DNA of 64,000 nt from Streptococcus cuniculi (GTDB lineage Bacteria; Bacillota; Bacilli; Lactobacillales; Streptococcaceae): assembly GCF_001921845.1 (NCBI RefSeq), contig NZ_MSJM01000004.1, positions 186,001-250,000 on the forward strand. Direction: 5' to 3'. How positions within the stretch are numbered: position 1 is the first letter of the stretch; every line of letters begins with the position of its first letter. Position numbers and translations under genes: made by a program. Below the pieces are notes generated by a model that worked only from the letters and a program-made list of their open reading frames with translations, did not search any database and was not told the origin of the DNA. Shown in pieces: positions 37,666 to 47,414 of this stretch.

Positions 37666-38104
37666 CGTCCCCAGAGGGGTAATACCTCATAAACAAATAG
37701 GAATCTTCAATGTTGTCAGACGGGCGAAAACCTTGCTTGGTCCAAAATGCCTTGGCCCTTTCATTTTTGATATGGACAGGGAGTGAAATGCGTTTTGCCT
37801 GATGCCTTTCTTGCAGATACTGCATCGAACCTTGGGCAGCTTGGCTGCCATAGCCTTGACCTTGAAACGCATCATCGATCAAAAAGTTGATGATTTCGGA
37901 ATTTTCCTTGTTAATATATAGAGACACAAAGCCAATTAACTGGTCTTGATGATAAATGCCAAAGGCTTCCATGTAATCACGATGGAGCCAGGCTTCTGCG
38001 AGCGAATACAAGACAGGATCTACAAAATCCTCCTCTGCAACGCTTACCGTCAACGCAATACAAGCCTGAAAATTGTCTTCATCAATAGGCCTTAATGTAA
38101 TCAT
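37649..38104 (-). CDS. GNAT-family N-acetyltransferase
   Basis: The 151-residue protein has the acetyl-CoA binding loop DAFQGQGYGSQAAQ (about 77-90) and the RPIDEDNFQACIAL start of small GNAT enzymes, similar to spermidine/aminoglycoside-type acetyltransferases. The substrate is unknown. The last few residues and the stop codon lie in the end of a MITE, so the native C-terminus may have been altered. It follows the rhodanese gene at a 15-bp gap. Confidence 0.85.
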   Translation of the reverse strand: MITLRPIDEDNFQACIALTVSVAEEDFVDPVLYSLAEAWLHRDYMEAFGIYHQDQLIGFVSLYINKENSEIINFLIDDAFQGQGYGSQAAQGSMQYLQERHQAKRISLPVHIKNERAKAFWTKQGFRPSDNIEDSYLFMRYYPSGDDSQMN

Positions 38105-38119
38105 ATTTCCCCCTTAATC

Positions 38120-38611
38120 TTATCCGCCAAATGGCCACAAGTCCTGAATAGTCGCACCAATCGCCTTTATCTGGTCTACACTTCCCAAGTCATAGACATA
38201 TTGAAAGCCCTCATCACGCAAGAGTTTGGCCGCCTGGGCTGACGAGACACTATCTGAACCATAGAGATAAATCGGCACATCGTGGACCAAGGTTGGAAAT
38301 TCCTGCTTGCCTAGGGTCGTCAACGGATAATGTTCTGCAATCTCCACATGACCCAGCTGGTATTCGATAAAGGAGCGCACGTCATAACACTTAGCGCCAT
38401 TTTTGACAGCAGCCACCACCTGATCAAAACGAATCTGATAGGTCTGCGCATCCTGACTAGCCTCGGACCACTTGATGTTGGGCTCAACTCCAACCAAAGG
38501 TCGCCGAGGCATTCTCTTCTCCTCAGGATGGGAGCTTGGTCTCAACTGCTGAAAGCCTACAAAACCAGCAACAAGTACCAGTACAAGCAGGATCATCCTT
38601 GATTTTTTCAT
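38120..38611 (-). CDS. Membrane-anchored rhodanese-like protein, active cysteine missing
   Basis: The 163-residue protein has an N-terminal membrane anchor (MILLVLVLVAGFVGFQQL) and an extracellular rhodanese fold (CYDVRSFIEYQLGHVEIAEHYPL). The catalytic loop, normally YCxxGxRS, reads YGSDSVSS, so the sulfur-carrying cysteine is absent. It is probably a binding or scaffold version. The start at 38611 follows GGGGGAAGGA. It lies 68 bp after degV and before the GNAT gene, on the same strand. Confidence 0.78.
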   Translation of the reverse strand: MKKSRMILLVLVLVAGFVGFQQLRPSSHPEEKRMPRRPLVGVEPNIKWSEASQDAQTYQIRFDQVVAAVKNGAKCYDVRSFIEYQLGHVEIAEHYPLTTLGKQEFPTLVHDVPIYLYGSDSVSSAQAAKLLRDEGFQYVYDLGSVDQIKAIGATIQDLWPFGG

Positions 38612-38679
38612 TCCTTCCCCCATTCTGATAACGTATAAAAAAGGCAATGAACCGAAGTTACTAGCCTTTTTCATTGTCA

Positions 38680-39525
38680 TTAAATTTCGTATCCCATCAA
38701 GAGGCCGTTTTCTTCTGCATAAAAGCTACAGAGTCCAGAAGTTGGAAGGGCTTCAATGAGGGCCTCTGGGTACATGTTTCGGACCATTTCCGAGAATTGC
38801 TGGCAGAATTTGTCATTATTACGATGGGCAATCACAATCCGTCCACCCTTGTAGCCTGCCTTGAGAATTTCTTCAAAGGCCGTTGCAACAGACTTTTTAT
38901 GACCACGCGCTTTTTGAAGTAACTCGAGCTTGCCTTCGCTACTTGCTTCACCCACCATGCGGATATTCAACAGGCCAACAACTGCTCCAACCAGCTTACT
39001 TAAACGCCCATTTTTGACCAGATTATTGACCTTGGCAAGGACAAAGAGCAACTTGGTCTTTTTCTGATACTCCGTGATGGCCTCTACCAAGGCATCATAG
39101 TCTAGACCTGCCGCAATCAAGCGGTTGATTTCACCGACCAGTAAATCCATTTCTCCACCCGCAGAAAGGCTATCAATCAAGTGAATATTGACCGCAGGGT
39201 GTTCTTCCAAAAACATGTCTTTTGCGACGCGGGCACTATTGTAACTACCAGACAAGGAACCGGTCAAGGTTAGCACAATCACATTGTCAGCACCTTGATA
39301 CGCCGCTTCGTAGGCTTGCGGACTTGGACAGGCAGAACCTGCCGCTGCTGATGAAGCATACATCACGTCCATCATGTGGTCGATATCGAGTTTTTCATCA
39401 TCGAGGAAGGTTTGATCCTCAATGCGAACGGTTAAGGGAACAATTTCAAATAGGGTATCTGGCGCGAGATTCGCTAGTTCTTTGTAATCACAACCTGAAT
39501 CTGCGACGATTTTCCATTTAGCCAT
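38680..39525 (-). CDS. DegV-family fatty-acid-binding protein
   Basis: The 281-residue protein matches DegV/FakB, which holds a fatty acid for phosphorylation by FakA. Seen are VADSGCDY at the start, TLTGSLSGSYNSARVA, the dimer-region GRLSKLVGAVVGLLNIRM, and the terminal TSGLCSFYAEENGLLMGYE. FakA is not in the window. Its promoter (39598-39626, minus strand) overlaps the one for the divergent TetR gene. Confidence 0.9.
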   Translation of the reverse strand: MAKWKIVADSGCDYKELANLAPDTLFEIVPLTVRIEDQTFLDDEKLDIDHMMDVMYASSAAAGSACPSPQAYEAAYQGADNVIVLTLTGSLSGSYNSARVAKDMFLEEHPAVNIHLIDSLSAGGEMDLLVGEINRLIAAGLDYDALVEAITEYQKKTKLLFVLAKVNNLVKNGRLSKLVGAVVGLLNIRMVGEASSEGKLELLQKARGHKKSVATAFEEILKAGYKGGRIVIAHRNNDKFCQQFSEMVRNMYPEALIEALPTSGLCSFYAEENGLLMGYEI

Positions 39526-39570
39526 AAATGTATTTCCATTCTATATAAGTAGTGAGGCTAAGATTTTTAT

Positions 39571-39626
39571 TTGACAAGCAAACTATCTTGCTTTACAATT
39601 ATATCATGAAATAAGGCGAAGTGAAA
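39571..39626. promoter_or_regulatory. Overlapping divergent promoters of degV and tetR, with inverted repeat
   Basis: The plus strand has TTGACA (39571-39576), a 17-bp spacer and TACAAT (39594-39599) toward tetR. The minus strand has TTTCAC (39621-39626), 17 bp and a TGa-extended TATAAT (39598-39603) toward degV. The -10 boxes touch. An AAGCAA…TTGCTT repeat fills the tetR spacer and could be its operator. Confidence 0.68.
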
Positions 39627-39731
39627 GCATTTTCTTTCGGCTGTCACAGCAAATATAGAACTGCCTCTACTGACTTAGCGAGCCTTATTTTCTCGCTCTA
39701 GGAGTTCATGTTACGCGAGGAGAGAAACGAT

Positions 39732-40145
39732 ATGAAGAAACGGACAATTTCCCCTAAATCCTTAAAGAATTTAGCCCAATCCAATAAAGAAATCAATCAA
39801 CTAACCCGTGAATCCATTGAAACGGCTCTGCTTTTTTTGTTGGAAAAAAAGGACATGCGACAAATCTCGATTTCAGAATTGGTCAAAAAAGCAGGTGTTT
39901 CCCGCAATGCCTTTTACCGCAATTATAAATCAAAAGAAGAAATTTTAGAATTGGCCTATGCCAGAACTTCTCAGAATCTTATGGACAAGTGGCATCAACT
40001 GCAAAAGAAGGTCCACGAAGACGGGATTCAGCAGAGTTTTTCAGACTTTATCCAGCAGCAAAAAGACAAGGTGGAAGATACCAAGACCTTCTCCAACATC
40101 AGCCAATGGATTAAGGACAAGACCAATCAGTTGAATCAACGATAA
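39732..40145 (+). CDS. TetR-family regulator with short C-terminal domain
   Basis: The 137-residue protein has a complete TetR helix-turn-helix (ISISELVKKAGVSRNAFYRNYKSKEEI, about residues 47-73). The ligand domain is unusually short compared with the normal 110-150 residues, so it may be a reduced form that dimerises differently. The start at 39732 follows GAGGAGAGAAACGAT. It is divergent from degV. Confidence 0.83.
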   Translation: MKKRTISPKSLKNLAQSNKEINQLTRESIETALLFLLEKKDMRQISISELVKKAGVSRNAFYRNYKSKEEILELAYARTSQNLMDKWHQLQKKVHEDGIQQSFSDFIQQQKDKVEDTKTFSNISQWIKDKTNQLNQR

Positions 40146-40157
40146 GTTAAAAAGCTA

Positions 40158-40186
40158 AAACGGCAGGAAGATTTTCCTGCCGTTTC
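40158..40186 (+). terminator. tetR terminator
   Basis: AAACGGCAGGAA and TTCCTGCCGTTT form a 12-bp stem about 15 bases after the stop codon. Confidence 0.75.
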
Positions 40187-40234
40187 GTGTGTCATGATGT
40201 CAATAATCAAAGACTGACATCGTTCATTCACCTT

Positions 40235-40700
40235 ACCTAATTCCAAGTAATACAGACTGCCTCGCTTTCGCATTTCTAGGCTCGGGTATCAATAGTCACT
40301 CCCCTGACTATTGATATACGTCAACCTATTAATCCTATAAAATACAAGGAAACAAGGAACTTTTTTCCCACTCCCTACTTTTACCACAGCAAAAAGTATC
40401 TGACGAGGCTCGCTCCGCTCGCAAAAATCGGAAATCGAATGTTCTGCTAGCTTAACATTTTAACTTGTTTCAATGGATTTTGGGCTTATCTACATTCTGA
40501 AACAATCCACACAACTTGCCCCGCTTTCGCATTTCTAGGATCGGGCTAAAATAATCCACTGGATTATTTTAGTCCCACCCCCGCACAGTTGATTAGGTAA
40601 TCTTTGGAGCTTATAAAGCGAACATCATATCAATCAAGCACTAAATCTATTTTTTTAAATTTGCTAAAAGAGACTAGACATTGTGCCCAGCCTCTAGCTT
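40235..40700. repeat. Dispersed hairpin-mosaic repeat cluster, copy 4
   Basis: This gene-free stretch holds, in order, a ctcgctttcgcatttctaggctcggg core, the hairpin TATCAATAGTCACTC/TGACTATTGATA, the GCTCGCTCCGCTCGC module, a second core with the AAAATAATCCA/TGGATTATTTT hairpin, and the end piece also found at 3450. It appears to be two copies in tandem with decay. Confidence 0.65.
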
Positions 40701-40734
40701 CCTAATACTGCTACATACCGTCTGAAAAACAAAA

Positions 40735-40772
40735 ATAACCTGACTTCTATAAGCATTTAGAGGTCAGGTTAT
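40735..40772 (-). terminator. Terminator of the proBAC unit
   Basis: ATAACCTGACCTCT pairs with AGAAGTCAGGTTAT on the minus strand and is followed by TTTTTGTTTTT. Confidence 0.75.
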
Positions 40773-40876
40773 GCTACTATATTTTACTATCCACTTGATA
40801 GGGAAACTATTCAACGTCCATATATTTAAATCTTTTTTAGCTAATTAGTAAAAATCTTTTATAAACGACATTCCTT

Positions 40877-41659
40877 TTATTTCCCTAATTGTCTAGTCCG
40901 TTTAATAGCTGCTTTTATGGCTGCCATAATGGCATAGCGAAAGCCCTCTTTTTCAAGTTTAACGACACCAGCAATCGTAGAACCACCTGGTGAGGTGACT
41001 TCCTGTCTCAACTGGGCGGGGTGTTTGCTGCTTTCTAAGACCATCTGGGCTGAACCGAGAAGGGTTTGGGCAGCGAGGTACTTGGCATCATCAGCACTCA
41101 AGCCGTGCGCTACTCCTGCATCCATCATGGCTTCAATCCATTGATAGACAAAGGCTGGACCACATCCTGCAAGAGCTGTTGCAGCGTCCATCAGCTTTTC
41201 ATCTACTCGTTTGACCTGTCCTGATTGGGATAAGAGTTGCTCGGTCACATCCGCCAATTCAGGATTGGTCAGAGCATAGGTTGTCATTCCTTGCCCGATC
41301 GCAACAGGGGTATTGGGCATAATCCGAACGACTTGGCTAGCAGGCAAATATTGAGCAAGCTGCTCTAGGCTGATACCAGCTGCCATGGAAATCCAAACAG
41401 TAGAAGAGTGTTGCAGCGCCGTTCCGCCCAGACTTTCTAAAAGAGGGGCAAGGAGATGCGGTTTGACCCCTAAAAAGATGACATCTGCTTCTTGAACGAT
41501 GTCACTGTTTGAGAGGATACGCCCACCCGTTTGTGCCTGTAGAGCTGCTGCACGAGCCTGATTGTGATGGCTGAGGAGCACCTCTACTCCTGCTACCTTG
41601 GCAACTGCAAGAGCAATCGCTGACCCCATATTGCCTAGACCGATAAATCCAACTTTCAT
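40877..41659 (-). CDS. proC: Pyrroline-5-carboxylate reductase
   Basis: ProC makes proline from pyrroline-5-carboxylate with NAD(P)H. The 260-residue protein has the Rossmann start GFIGLGNMGSAIA and the C-terminal signature LRQEVTSPGGSTIAGVVKLE. It is the last gene of proB-proA-proC, 12 bp after proA, so the entire proline pathway from glutamate is here. Confidence 0.96.
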   Translation of the reverse strand: MKVGFIGLGNMGSAIALAVAKVAGVEVLLSHHNQARAAALQAQTGGRILSNSDIVQEADVIFLGVKPHLLAPLLESLGGTALQHSSTVWISMAAGISLEQLAQYLPASQVVRIMPNTPVAIGQGMTTYALTNPELADVTEQLLSQSGQVKRVDEKLMDAATALAGCGPAFVYQWIEAMMDAGVAHGLSADDAKYLAAQTLLGSAQMVLESSKHPAQLRQEVTSPGGSTIAGVVKLEKEGFRYAIMAAIKAAIKRTRQLGK

Positions 41660-41671
41660 AGCCGCTCCTTT

Positions 41672-42910
41672 CTAACGTACCTGACCCGTACCTGTAATAA
41701 TATACTTGTAGGTGGTCATCTCCCGCAAGCCCATTGGACCACGTGCATGCATTTTCTGGGTGGAAATGCCCAGTTCGCAGCCTAGACCAAATTCACCCCC
41801 GTCTGTAAAGCGGGTTGAGGCATTGACATAGACAGCTGCAGAGTCAACCATTTGGGTGAAATAGGCTGCTGTTTCCGCACTTTCTGTCACGATGGCTTCG
41901 CTATGACCTGTCGAATGCACCGCAATATGCGCTGCCGCTTCTGCAACATGCTCCACCACTTTCACCGCTAGGATATAGTCTAAAAATTCCGTGTCAAAAT
42001 CGTCTGGCCCTGCTGGTTGCCCCTGTTTCAAATAAGCAAGGGCTTTTTCATCTGCCCGCAGTTCGACTTGACCCGCTAGCTTTTCTTCTAGCAGAGGCAA
42101 GAATTGGGCTGCTATGTCCTGATGAACAAGGAGCACTTCTGCGGAATTGCAGACAGATGGGCGACTGGTTTTGGCATTGGCAACAATCGCAAGCGCCTTT
42201 TCCAAATCCGCAGCTTGATCCACATAGACATGGCAAATCCCTGTTCCTGTTTCAATGACAGGCACCGTTGCTTGCTCCACCACCGCTTGAATCAAACCTG
42301 CGCCACCGCGCGGCACCAGCAAATCAATCTTGCCTTTTGCCGTCATCAGTTCTTGAGCCGAAGCCCGGCTGGTGTCCTGCACCAATTCAATCACTTCTGG
42401 CGCAATACCGGCCTTGACCAAACCTGTCTTCAAGGCGGTAACAATGGCTTGGCTAGAATGAAAGGCTTCTTTTCCGCCACGCAGAATAACCGCATTTCCA
42501 CTCTTGATGGCAAGCGCTGCAGCATCAGAAGTCACATTAGGACGACTTTCATAAATCATTCCAATGACACCAAAGGGGATGGATGTTTTCTGAATCCGAA
42601 GACCGTTTTCCGCCTGATAGTCATCAAGAGTCAGACCGACCGGATCTGGAAGAGCAATCAAGGCCCGAATCCCGTCTGCCATCGCTTTTACCCGCTCTGC
42701 TGTTAAAAGCAGTCTGTCCTGCATGACAGGAGCGATAGCGCCTTGAGCCTGCTCCATATCACGGCTATTTGCTTGTAAAATCTGCTCACAATCTGCTTCA
42801 AGCTGGTCTGCCATCGCCACAAGTGCCGCATTTTTTTGCTCTGTACTTGCCAAGTTAATAGCCGACTTATGCGCTAAAAGACTGTCTAATAAGGCTTGTG
42901 TTGTACTCAT
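41672..42910 (-). CDS. proA: Glutamate-5-semialdehyde dehydrogenase
   Basis: ProA reduces glutamyl-5-phosphate. The 412-residue aldehyde-dehydrogenase-fold protein has the NADP loop, the catalytic Cys in [16 protein letters not shown], and the C-terminal [16 protein letters not shown]. The start at 42910 (MSTTQALL) is favoured over the longer reading, which begins inside proB; AAAGGATGATAGGTGTT precedes it. Confidence 0.95.
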   Translation of the reverse strand: MSTTQALLDSLLAHKSAINLASTEQKNAALVAMADQLEADCEQILQANSRDMEQAQGAIAPVMQDRLLLTAERVKAMADGIRALIALPDPVGLTLDDYQAENGLRIQKTSIPFGVIGMIYESRPNVTSDAAALAIKSGNAVILRGGKEAFHSSQAIVTALKTGLVKAGIAPEVIELVQDTSRASAQELMTAKGKIDLLVPRGGAGLIQAVVEQATVPVIETGTGICHVYVDQAADLEKALAIVANAKTSRPSVCNSAEVLLVHQDIAAQFLPLLEEKLAGQVELRADEKALAYLKQGQPAGPDDFDTEFLDYILAVKVVEHVAEAAAHIAVHSTGHSEAIVTESAETAAYFTQMVDSAAVYVNASTRFTDGGEFGLGCELGISTQKMHARGPMGLREMTTYKYIITGTGQVR

Positions 42911-42927
42911 AACACCTATCATCCTTT

Positions 42928-44004
42928 CTATAGGCTGACCCAATCATTGCGGTGGATAAAGATACCCTCTGCTTTTTCGGTGGAGAGTTTCTGCTCCAAT
43001 TCTTCTAAGGAGAGCTTGACCCGACCTTTTCCAATCATGCGGTGCGTCTCTTGACTGTAGACAGATACAATATCACCCGACTGGAAAGTCCCTTCAATTG
43101 CTTTGATTCCCGCAACCAGTAGGCTACGCCCCTTGTTCAGCATGGCTTCTTCTGCTCCTCTATCAATCTCAACAGAGGCTTCCGTCCGTGCATAGAAGGC
43201 CAACCATTGCTTGCGCTGGTTCATGGCCTGTCTATCTGCAAGGAAGAGAGTTCCTTTGTTACGTTGAGTGACTGCTTGTAAGAGGGCTGTGTCTTCTTTA
43301 GACGAACAGATAAAGACTGGTACGCCTGATTTGGTCGCAATCTGCGCCGCCTGTAATTTTGTCGTCATACCACCTGTTCCGTTGGAAGACCCTGCTCCAG
43401 CTGCCATGGCAAATAATTCGTCACTAATCTCTGCAATCTCTGCCAGATGCTTGGCATTAGGGTCTGTATTGGGGTTGGCTGTATAAAGACCATCGACATC
43501 CGTCAAGAGCACCAGCAAATCTGCTTTTAGAAGCGATGCAACTTGGGCAGATAGAGTGTCATTGTCTCCGACCTTGATTTCTTCAATCGCAATCGTATCA
43601 TTTTCATTGATGATGGGAATGGCATTTTGGTGCAACAAGACCTGCAAGGCTTGGGAAGCATTCTGATAGCGCCGCGCATCTGCAAAATCATCTTGAGTTA
43701 ACAGAACCTGAGCCGATACAATCCCGTCTTTCATGAGATTTTGGGTGTACTCCTCAATCAAGAGTCCCTGCCCCACCGCAGCGCTGGCCTGCTTTTCAGC
43801 AATCTTGGTCGGCCGCTTATCAAAGCCCAAACGGCGAAAACCAGCCGCAATCGAGCCTGACGTCACTAAAACCAACTGGTAACCCTGCTGATGTAGCTGG
43901 GCCAATTGATTGGTAATACGGGCAATTTTGATGCGATCCAAACTGCCATTTTTCTGCGTGAGCGAGCTAGTCCCCACCTTAAATACGATTAGCTTATCTT
44001 TCAT
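42928..44004 (-). CDS. proB: Glutamate 5-kinase
   Basis: ProB phosphorylates glutamate, the committed and proline-inhibited step. The 358-residue protein has the kinase part ([39 protein letters not shown]) and a C-terminal PUA-like domain ([29 protein letters not shown]). It is the first gene of the proline operon. A TGc-extended -10 box TATACT lies about 40 bp upstream. No T-box or other leader was seen. Confidence 0.95.
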   Translation of the reverse strand: MKDKLIVFKVGTSSLTQKNGSLDRIKIARITNQLAQLHQQGYQLVLVTSGSIAAGFRRLGFDKRPTKIAEKQASAAVGQGLLIEEYTQNLMKDGIVSAQVLLTQDDFADARRYQNASQALQVLLHQNAIPIINENDTIAIEEIKVGDNDTLSAQVASLLKADLLVLLTDVDGLYTANPNTDPNAKHLAEIAEISDELFAMAAGAGSSNGTGGMTTKLQAAQIATKSGVPVFICSSKEDTALLQAVTQRNKGTLFLADRQAMNQRKQWLAFYARTEASVEIDRGAEEAMLNKGRSLLVAGIKAIEGTFQSGDIVSVYSQETHRMIGKGRVKLSLEELEQKLSTEKAEGIFIHRNDWVSL

Positions 44005-44156
44005 ACCTACTTCTCATTTCCTAACTAGATAAGGAAAAGTATAGCATACTTCCTGCATTTTGACCACCGATTCTACTATGTAAGCAAGGATATTCTGACA
44101 AGAATCGGAAAGAGAGTGTAAATGGAGGAAAATCTACCCCAAAACTGAACAACATA

Positions 44157-44186
44157 AGAAAGCCAGGGATTTCCCCCAGCCTTCTT
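44157..44186 (-). terminator. Probable dinG terminator hairpin
   Basis: AAGAAGGCTGGG pairs with CCTGGCTTTCTT on the minus strand, right after the dinG stop. The T tract is weak. Confidence 0.5.
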
Positions 44187-46647
44187 ACCTTTCTTCTAAA
44201 AATTGTTCCATTCGCTCTACTAGACGTTCTGGCTCAAGGCTTTCTAACTGGTATTCTGTCTTGAGGAATGTCTTAATCTGCTGTCCATATTGCTTATCAA
44301 TCAAGCGATTGTCCAGTAAGAGGATACAGGATCGTTGCCCTGCAAAACGGTTGCTCCGTCCTATGGCTTGTTTGAGCTTTAACATCATCATCGGCAGGTG
44401 ATAATCATAGAAGGGATTTTTCCCTTCTGCCTTGAGACGGCGGTTGACCTTACGGACAAAACGGTCTTGAGGATTTTCAAAAGGCAGGCGCGGAATGACT
44501 TGAACCAGTTGAGGTTGGCTGGCAAAGTCTACCCCCTCCCAAAAAGCTCCTGTTCCTAGTAAAATCGGCACTTCTCCTTTTTCAAATCGGCGCTTGATAG
44601 CCATCTCTGTCCCATGTCTGTGCTGGGCGAGATGAGGAATGCCCGCGTCCTCTAAGATTCGTGACAATTCTAAAAGCAAATGAATTGAAGTCAGTAAAAC
44701 CAACATCGGTCGGCCAAGGACGATTACATCTTGAATATACTGGGCGATAAAGGCTGCATGTTCTTCCTTGTTTAAGGCGACCAAATCAGGTAATGTTCGA
44801 GGATACACAATCAATTGATTCTCTATCTGCTGACTGGGAAGTCTATCAAAGGTCACCTCTTTAAAACCGAGCAAATCAGCCACATTCACCTTTTTACTAA
44901 TCTCAAGAGTGGCACTGATACAGCATATTTTACTATTTGGCAAAAGACTAGCTACATCAAGTACATCTTCCTGACTGGCTCTTAGGAAGCTCAAGCGCTT
45001 CTCATCTACCCTGCGCTCTTCCAGCCAAAACTCCCGCTTCTGCCCGAGTAGCCAAACCCAGTCTTGAAAATCACTATCGCCCAGCTCTTCCAAATTTTGT
45101 CTGAGAGTTTCTAGGTCTTCTGCTGTTAATTCTCGCCTGCCAGTTGCTCGGAACTGCTCTAAAAGATGACTTAACTCAAAAGAACAGGCTTCTAATAAGC
45201 GTTTTTCAAGAAGCTGACTAGTTCTGTCCAACTTGCTCTGGAGCAGGGCTTCACAGTCTGAAATCGATAGTTCCTGACTGGCATATTCTTCTGCTGCTAG
45301 GACCAATTTTTGCGCTTCATCAATGATTAAGAGCCGCTCCTGCATCCAAGGAGTATCTGATACATGCTCCAAAAAGTAAGCATGGTTGGTCAAGGTGACA
45401 TGACTGGAGCGGGCAGCCTCTTGCACCCTATACCAAAAATCCCACTCTCCAAACAAGGATTGCTCATTCCAGTTGCCGTCATGCTGTAGCTCATCAAAAT
45501 AGGCTTGATAGCGCTGCTGCTTAAGCTCATCCAAGTCTCCTGTCTCCGTCTCACAAAGCCAGACCAAGAGGTGCATTTTGTAACGATTTAAAAGCCGATT
45601 CTCATCCTGCCGCTCCAAGGTCCGCCAAAAGGTATCCAGCTTGAGATAGTGGCGAGGGGACTTGATGCTAGCAAGATCCGTATGAAAGACCTCTGACAGC
45701 CTTTTTCCCTCATTTTCCATAATCTGCTGCTGCAAGATTTTGGTCGGAACGACCGCAAGAATAGGCTGATTACTATGGGCTAGCGCCGAAAGCAAGTAGC
45801 CATAGGTCTTGCCAATTCCTGCCTGCGCCTGAATGAAATGCACATGAGCATTCTCGTCTTGCAGGCGTTTTTCCATAATCTGGGCAAAGGCTAGCTGCTG
45901 CGGTCGCTCATCCAGCCCTAAAAGAGCGAGATTGGTCGCAAAATCTGTTGATAGATGATAGGGTGCTTGCAGCACAGCTGGTTTCTTCAAACAAAGACCA
46001 CCTACTAATACCAGATGTTCGGGCAGATAATCTGACAAAGTCGGGTATAGTTCATCAATAACCAAGCGAGATTCGTAGAGCAGATGATCCGCAAAGTCAA
46101 GGATATGCCCTACCGTCTGCTTGGGCAATTGCTGGATTTTCTCTTGGATTTTCAACAACAGATGAGCCGTAGCCGTCGCATCTGAAATAGCCGTATGGGC
46201 CTGCTCCAACTCAAGGTCCAACTCCTTTGCAAGATTGATCAGACTATACTTGTCCAAGGTCGGGAAAAATAGCTGTGCCAATTCGACCGTATCAACTCGC
46301 GGTGTGTGTAAATCATAGCCCTCAAAAAAGAGCGCTTCTGCCAATAAATTGGCATCAAAGGACACATTGTGGGCGACGAAAATCGTGTCTTCTAATAAGT
46401 CATAAATTTCTTTTGCCACCTGACCAAAATCAGGGGCTACTGCTAATTGCTGGTCGGTAATGCCGGTCAATTCGCGGATATGATAGTCCAATTTCTCGTA
46501 AGGATTGATGTCTGTTGCGTAGGTTTCGACAATCTGCCCCGCCTCCACAATGACAATCCCAATCTGGATAATCTTGGCATCACTACTGCTGTTCGTTGCT
46601 TCTAGGTCTACAACCGCATACCGATTTGCTTGTTTTCTCTCTGTCAT
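44185..46647 (-). CDS. dinG: DinG-family helicase with N-terminal DnaQ-type exonuclease
   Basis: The 820-residue protein joins a DEDD exonuclease (YAVVDLEATNS, VAHNVSFDANLL, HTAISDATATAHLL, residues 1-180) to an XPD/DinG-type superfamily 2 helicase (Walker A QAQAGIGKTYGYLL, IIDEAQKL, and motif VI QAIGRSNRFAG). This fusion is the Firmicutes DinG form, which in Bacillus and Staphylococcus acts mainly as a nuclease. The -10 box (46657-46662) ends nine bases before the ATG, and no Shine-Dalgarno sequence is visible. Confidence 0.92.
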   Translation of the reverse strand: MTERKQANRYAVVDLEATNSSSDAKIIQIGIVIVEAGQIVETYATDINPYEKLDYHIRELTGITDQQLAVAPDFGQVAKEIYDLLEDTIFVAHNVSFDANLLAEALFFEGYDLHTPRVDTVELAQLFFPTLDKYSLINLAKELDLELEQAHTAISDATATAHLLLKIQEKIQQLPKQTVGHILDFADHLLYESRLVIDELYPTLSDYLPEHLVLVGGLCLKKPAVLQAPYHLSTDFATNLALLGLDERPQQLAFAQIMEKRLQDENAHVHFIQAQAGIGKTYGYLLSALAHSNQPILAVVPTKILQQQIMENEGKRLSEVFHTDLASIKSPRHYLKLDTFWRTLERQDENRLLNRYKMHLLVWLCETETGDLDELKQQRYQAYFDELQHDGNWNEQSLFGEWDFWYRVQEAARSSHVTLTNHAYFLEHVSDTPWMQERLLIIDEAQKLVLAAEEYASQELSISDCEALLQSKLDRTSQLLEKRLLEACSFELSHLLEQFRATGRRELTAEDLETLRQNLEELGDSDFQDWVWLLGQKREFWLEERRVDEKRLSFLRASQEDVLDVASLLPNSKICCISATLEISKKVNVADLLGFKEVTFDRLPSQQIENQLIVYPRTLPDLVALNKEEHAAFIAQYIQDVIVLGRPMLVLLTSIHLLLELSRILEDAGIPHLAQHRHGTEMAIKRRFEKGEVPILLGTGAFWEGVDFASQPQLVQVIPRLPFENPQDRFVRKVNRRLKAEGKNPFYDYHLPMMMLKLKQAIGRSNRFAGQRSCILLLDNRLIDKQYGQQIKTFLKTEYQLESLEPERLVERMEQFLEER

Positions 46648-46778
46648 AACAGTAAAATTATATCATATTTTCCATCAAAAGCCCTAACCTTTCCACCACT
46701 CCTTGCAATTTTCAAAAGAGACAAGCGCCTCATTTTTTGCTAGACTAGAGTAGAAAGACTGTCCAAAGGAGAAATGAA

Positions 46779-47414
46779 ATGAAACTGCATAAAACCGTAA
46801 ACCCTGTCGCCTATGAAAACACCTACTATTTGGAAAATGATTCCCATCTTATCGTGGTGGATCCAGGCAGTGACTGGACAACTATTCGACAGACGATTGA
46901 AAGAATTGGAAAGCCAGTAGCTGCTATTCTCTTGACCCACACCCATTACGACCATATTATGAGCTTGGACTTGGTACGAGAGCATTTTGACATGCCACCT
47001 GTCTACGTGGCTGAAAGTGAGGCTAGCTGGCTCTATACACCTGAAATGAACCTTTCTGGTCTCGCCCGTCACGATGATATGGACAATGTCGTCTGCCAAC
47101 CAGCCGAAAACACCTTCCAATACGAAACAGACTACCACATCGAAGGCTTTCATTTTTCTGTCGTAGAGACACCTGGCCACTCCATCGGTGGGGTCTCCTT
47201 CATCTTCCCAGACCAGGAACTTGTCATCACAGGTGATGCTCTTTTCAGAGAAGCAATCGGTCGCACAGACCTTCCAACCAGCAATTTTGAAGATTTAATA
47301 GCAGGTATCAAAAACAACCTCTTCACCCTACCAGGTCACTATCAGGTCTATCCCGGACATGGACACTCCACCACCATTTCCCATGAGAAAAACGTTAACC
47401 CGTTTTTTAGATAG
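46779..47414 (+). CDS. Metallo-beta-lactamase-fold hydrolase (glyoxalase II-like)
   Basis: The 211-residue protein has the zinc motif THTHYDHI (residues 57-64) and downstream ligands ETPGHSIGG, ITGDALF and YPGHGHSTT. It resembles YcbL/glyoxalase II-type thioesterases, but the substrate is not known. It follows AAAGGAGAAATGAA and is divergent from dinG. A long repeat block follows the stop codon. Confidence 0.9.
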   Translation: MKLHKTVNPVAYENTYYLENDSHLIVVDPGSDWTTIRQTIERIGKPVAAILLTHTHYDHIMSLDLVREHFDMPPVYVAESEASWLYTPEMNLSGLARHDDMDNVVCQPAENTFQYETDYHIEGFHFSVVETPGHSIGGVSFIFPDQELVITGDALFREAIGRTDLPTSNFEDLIAGIKNNLFTLPGHYQVYPGHGHSTTISHEKNVNPFFR

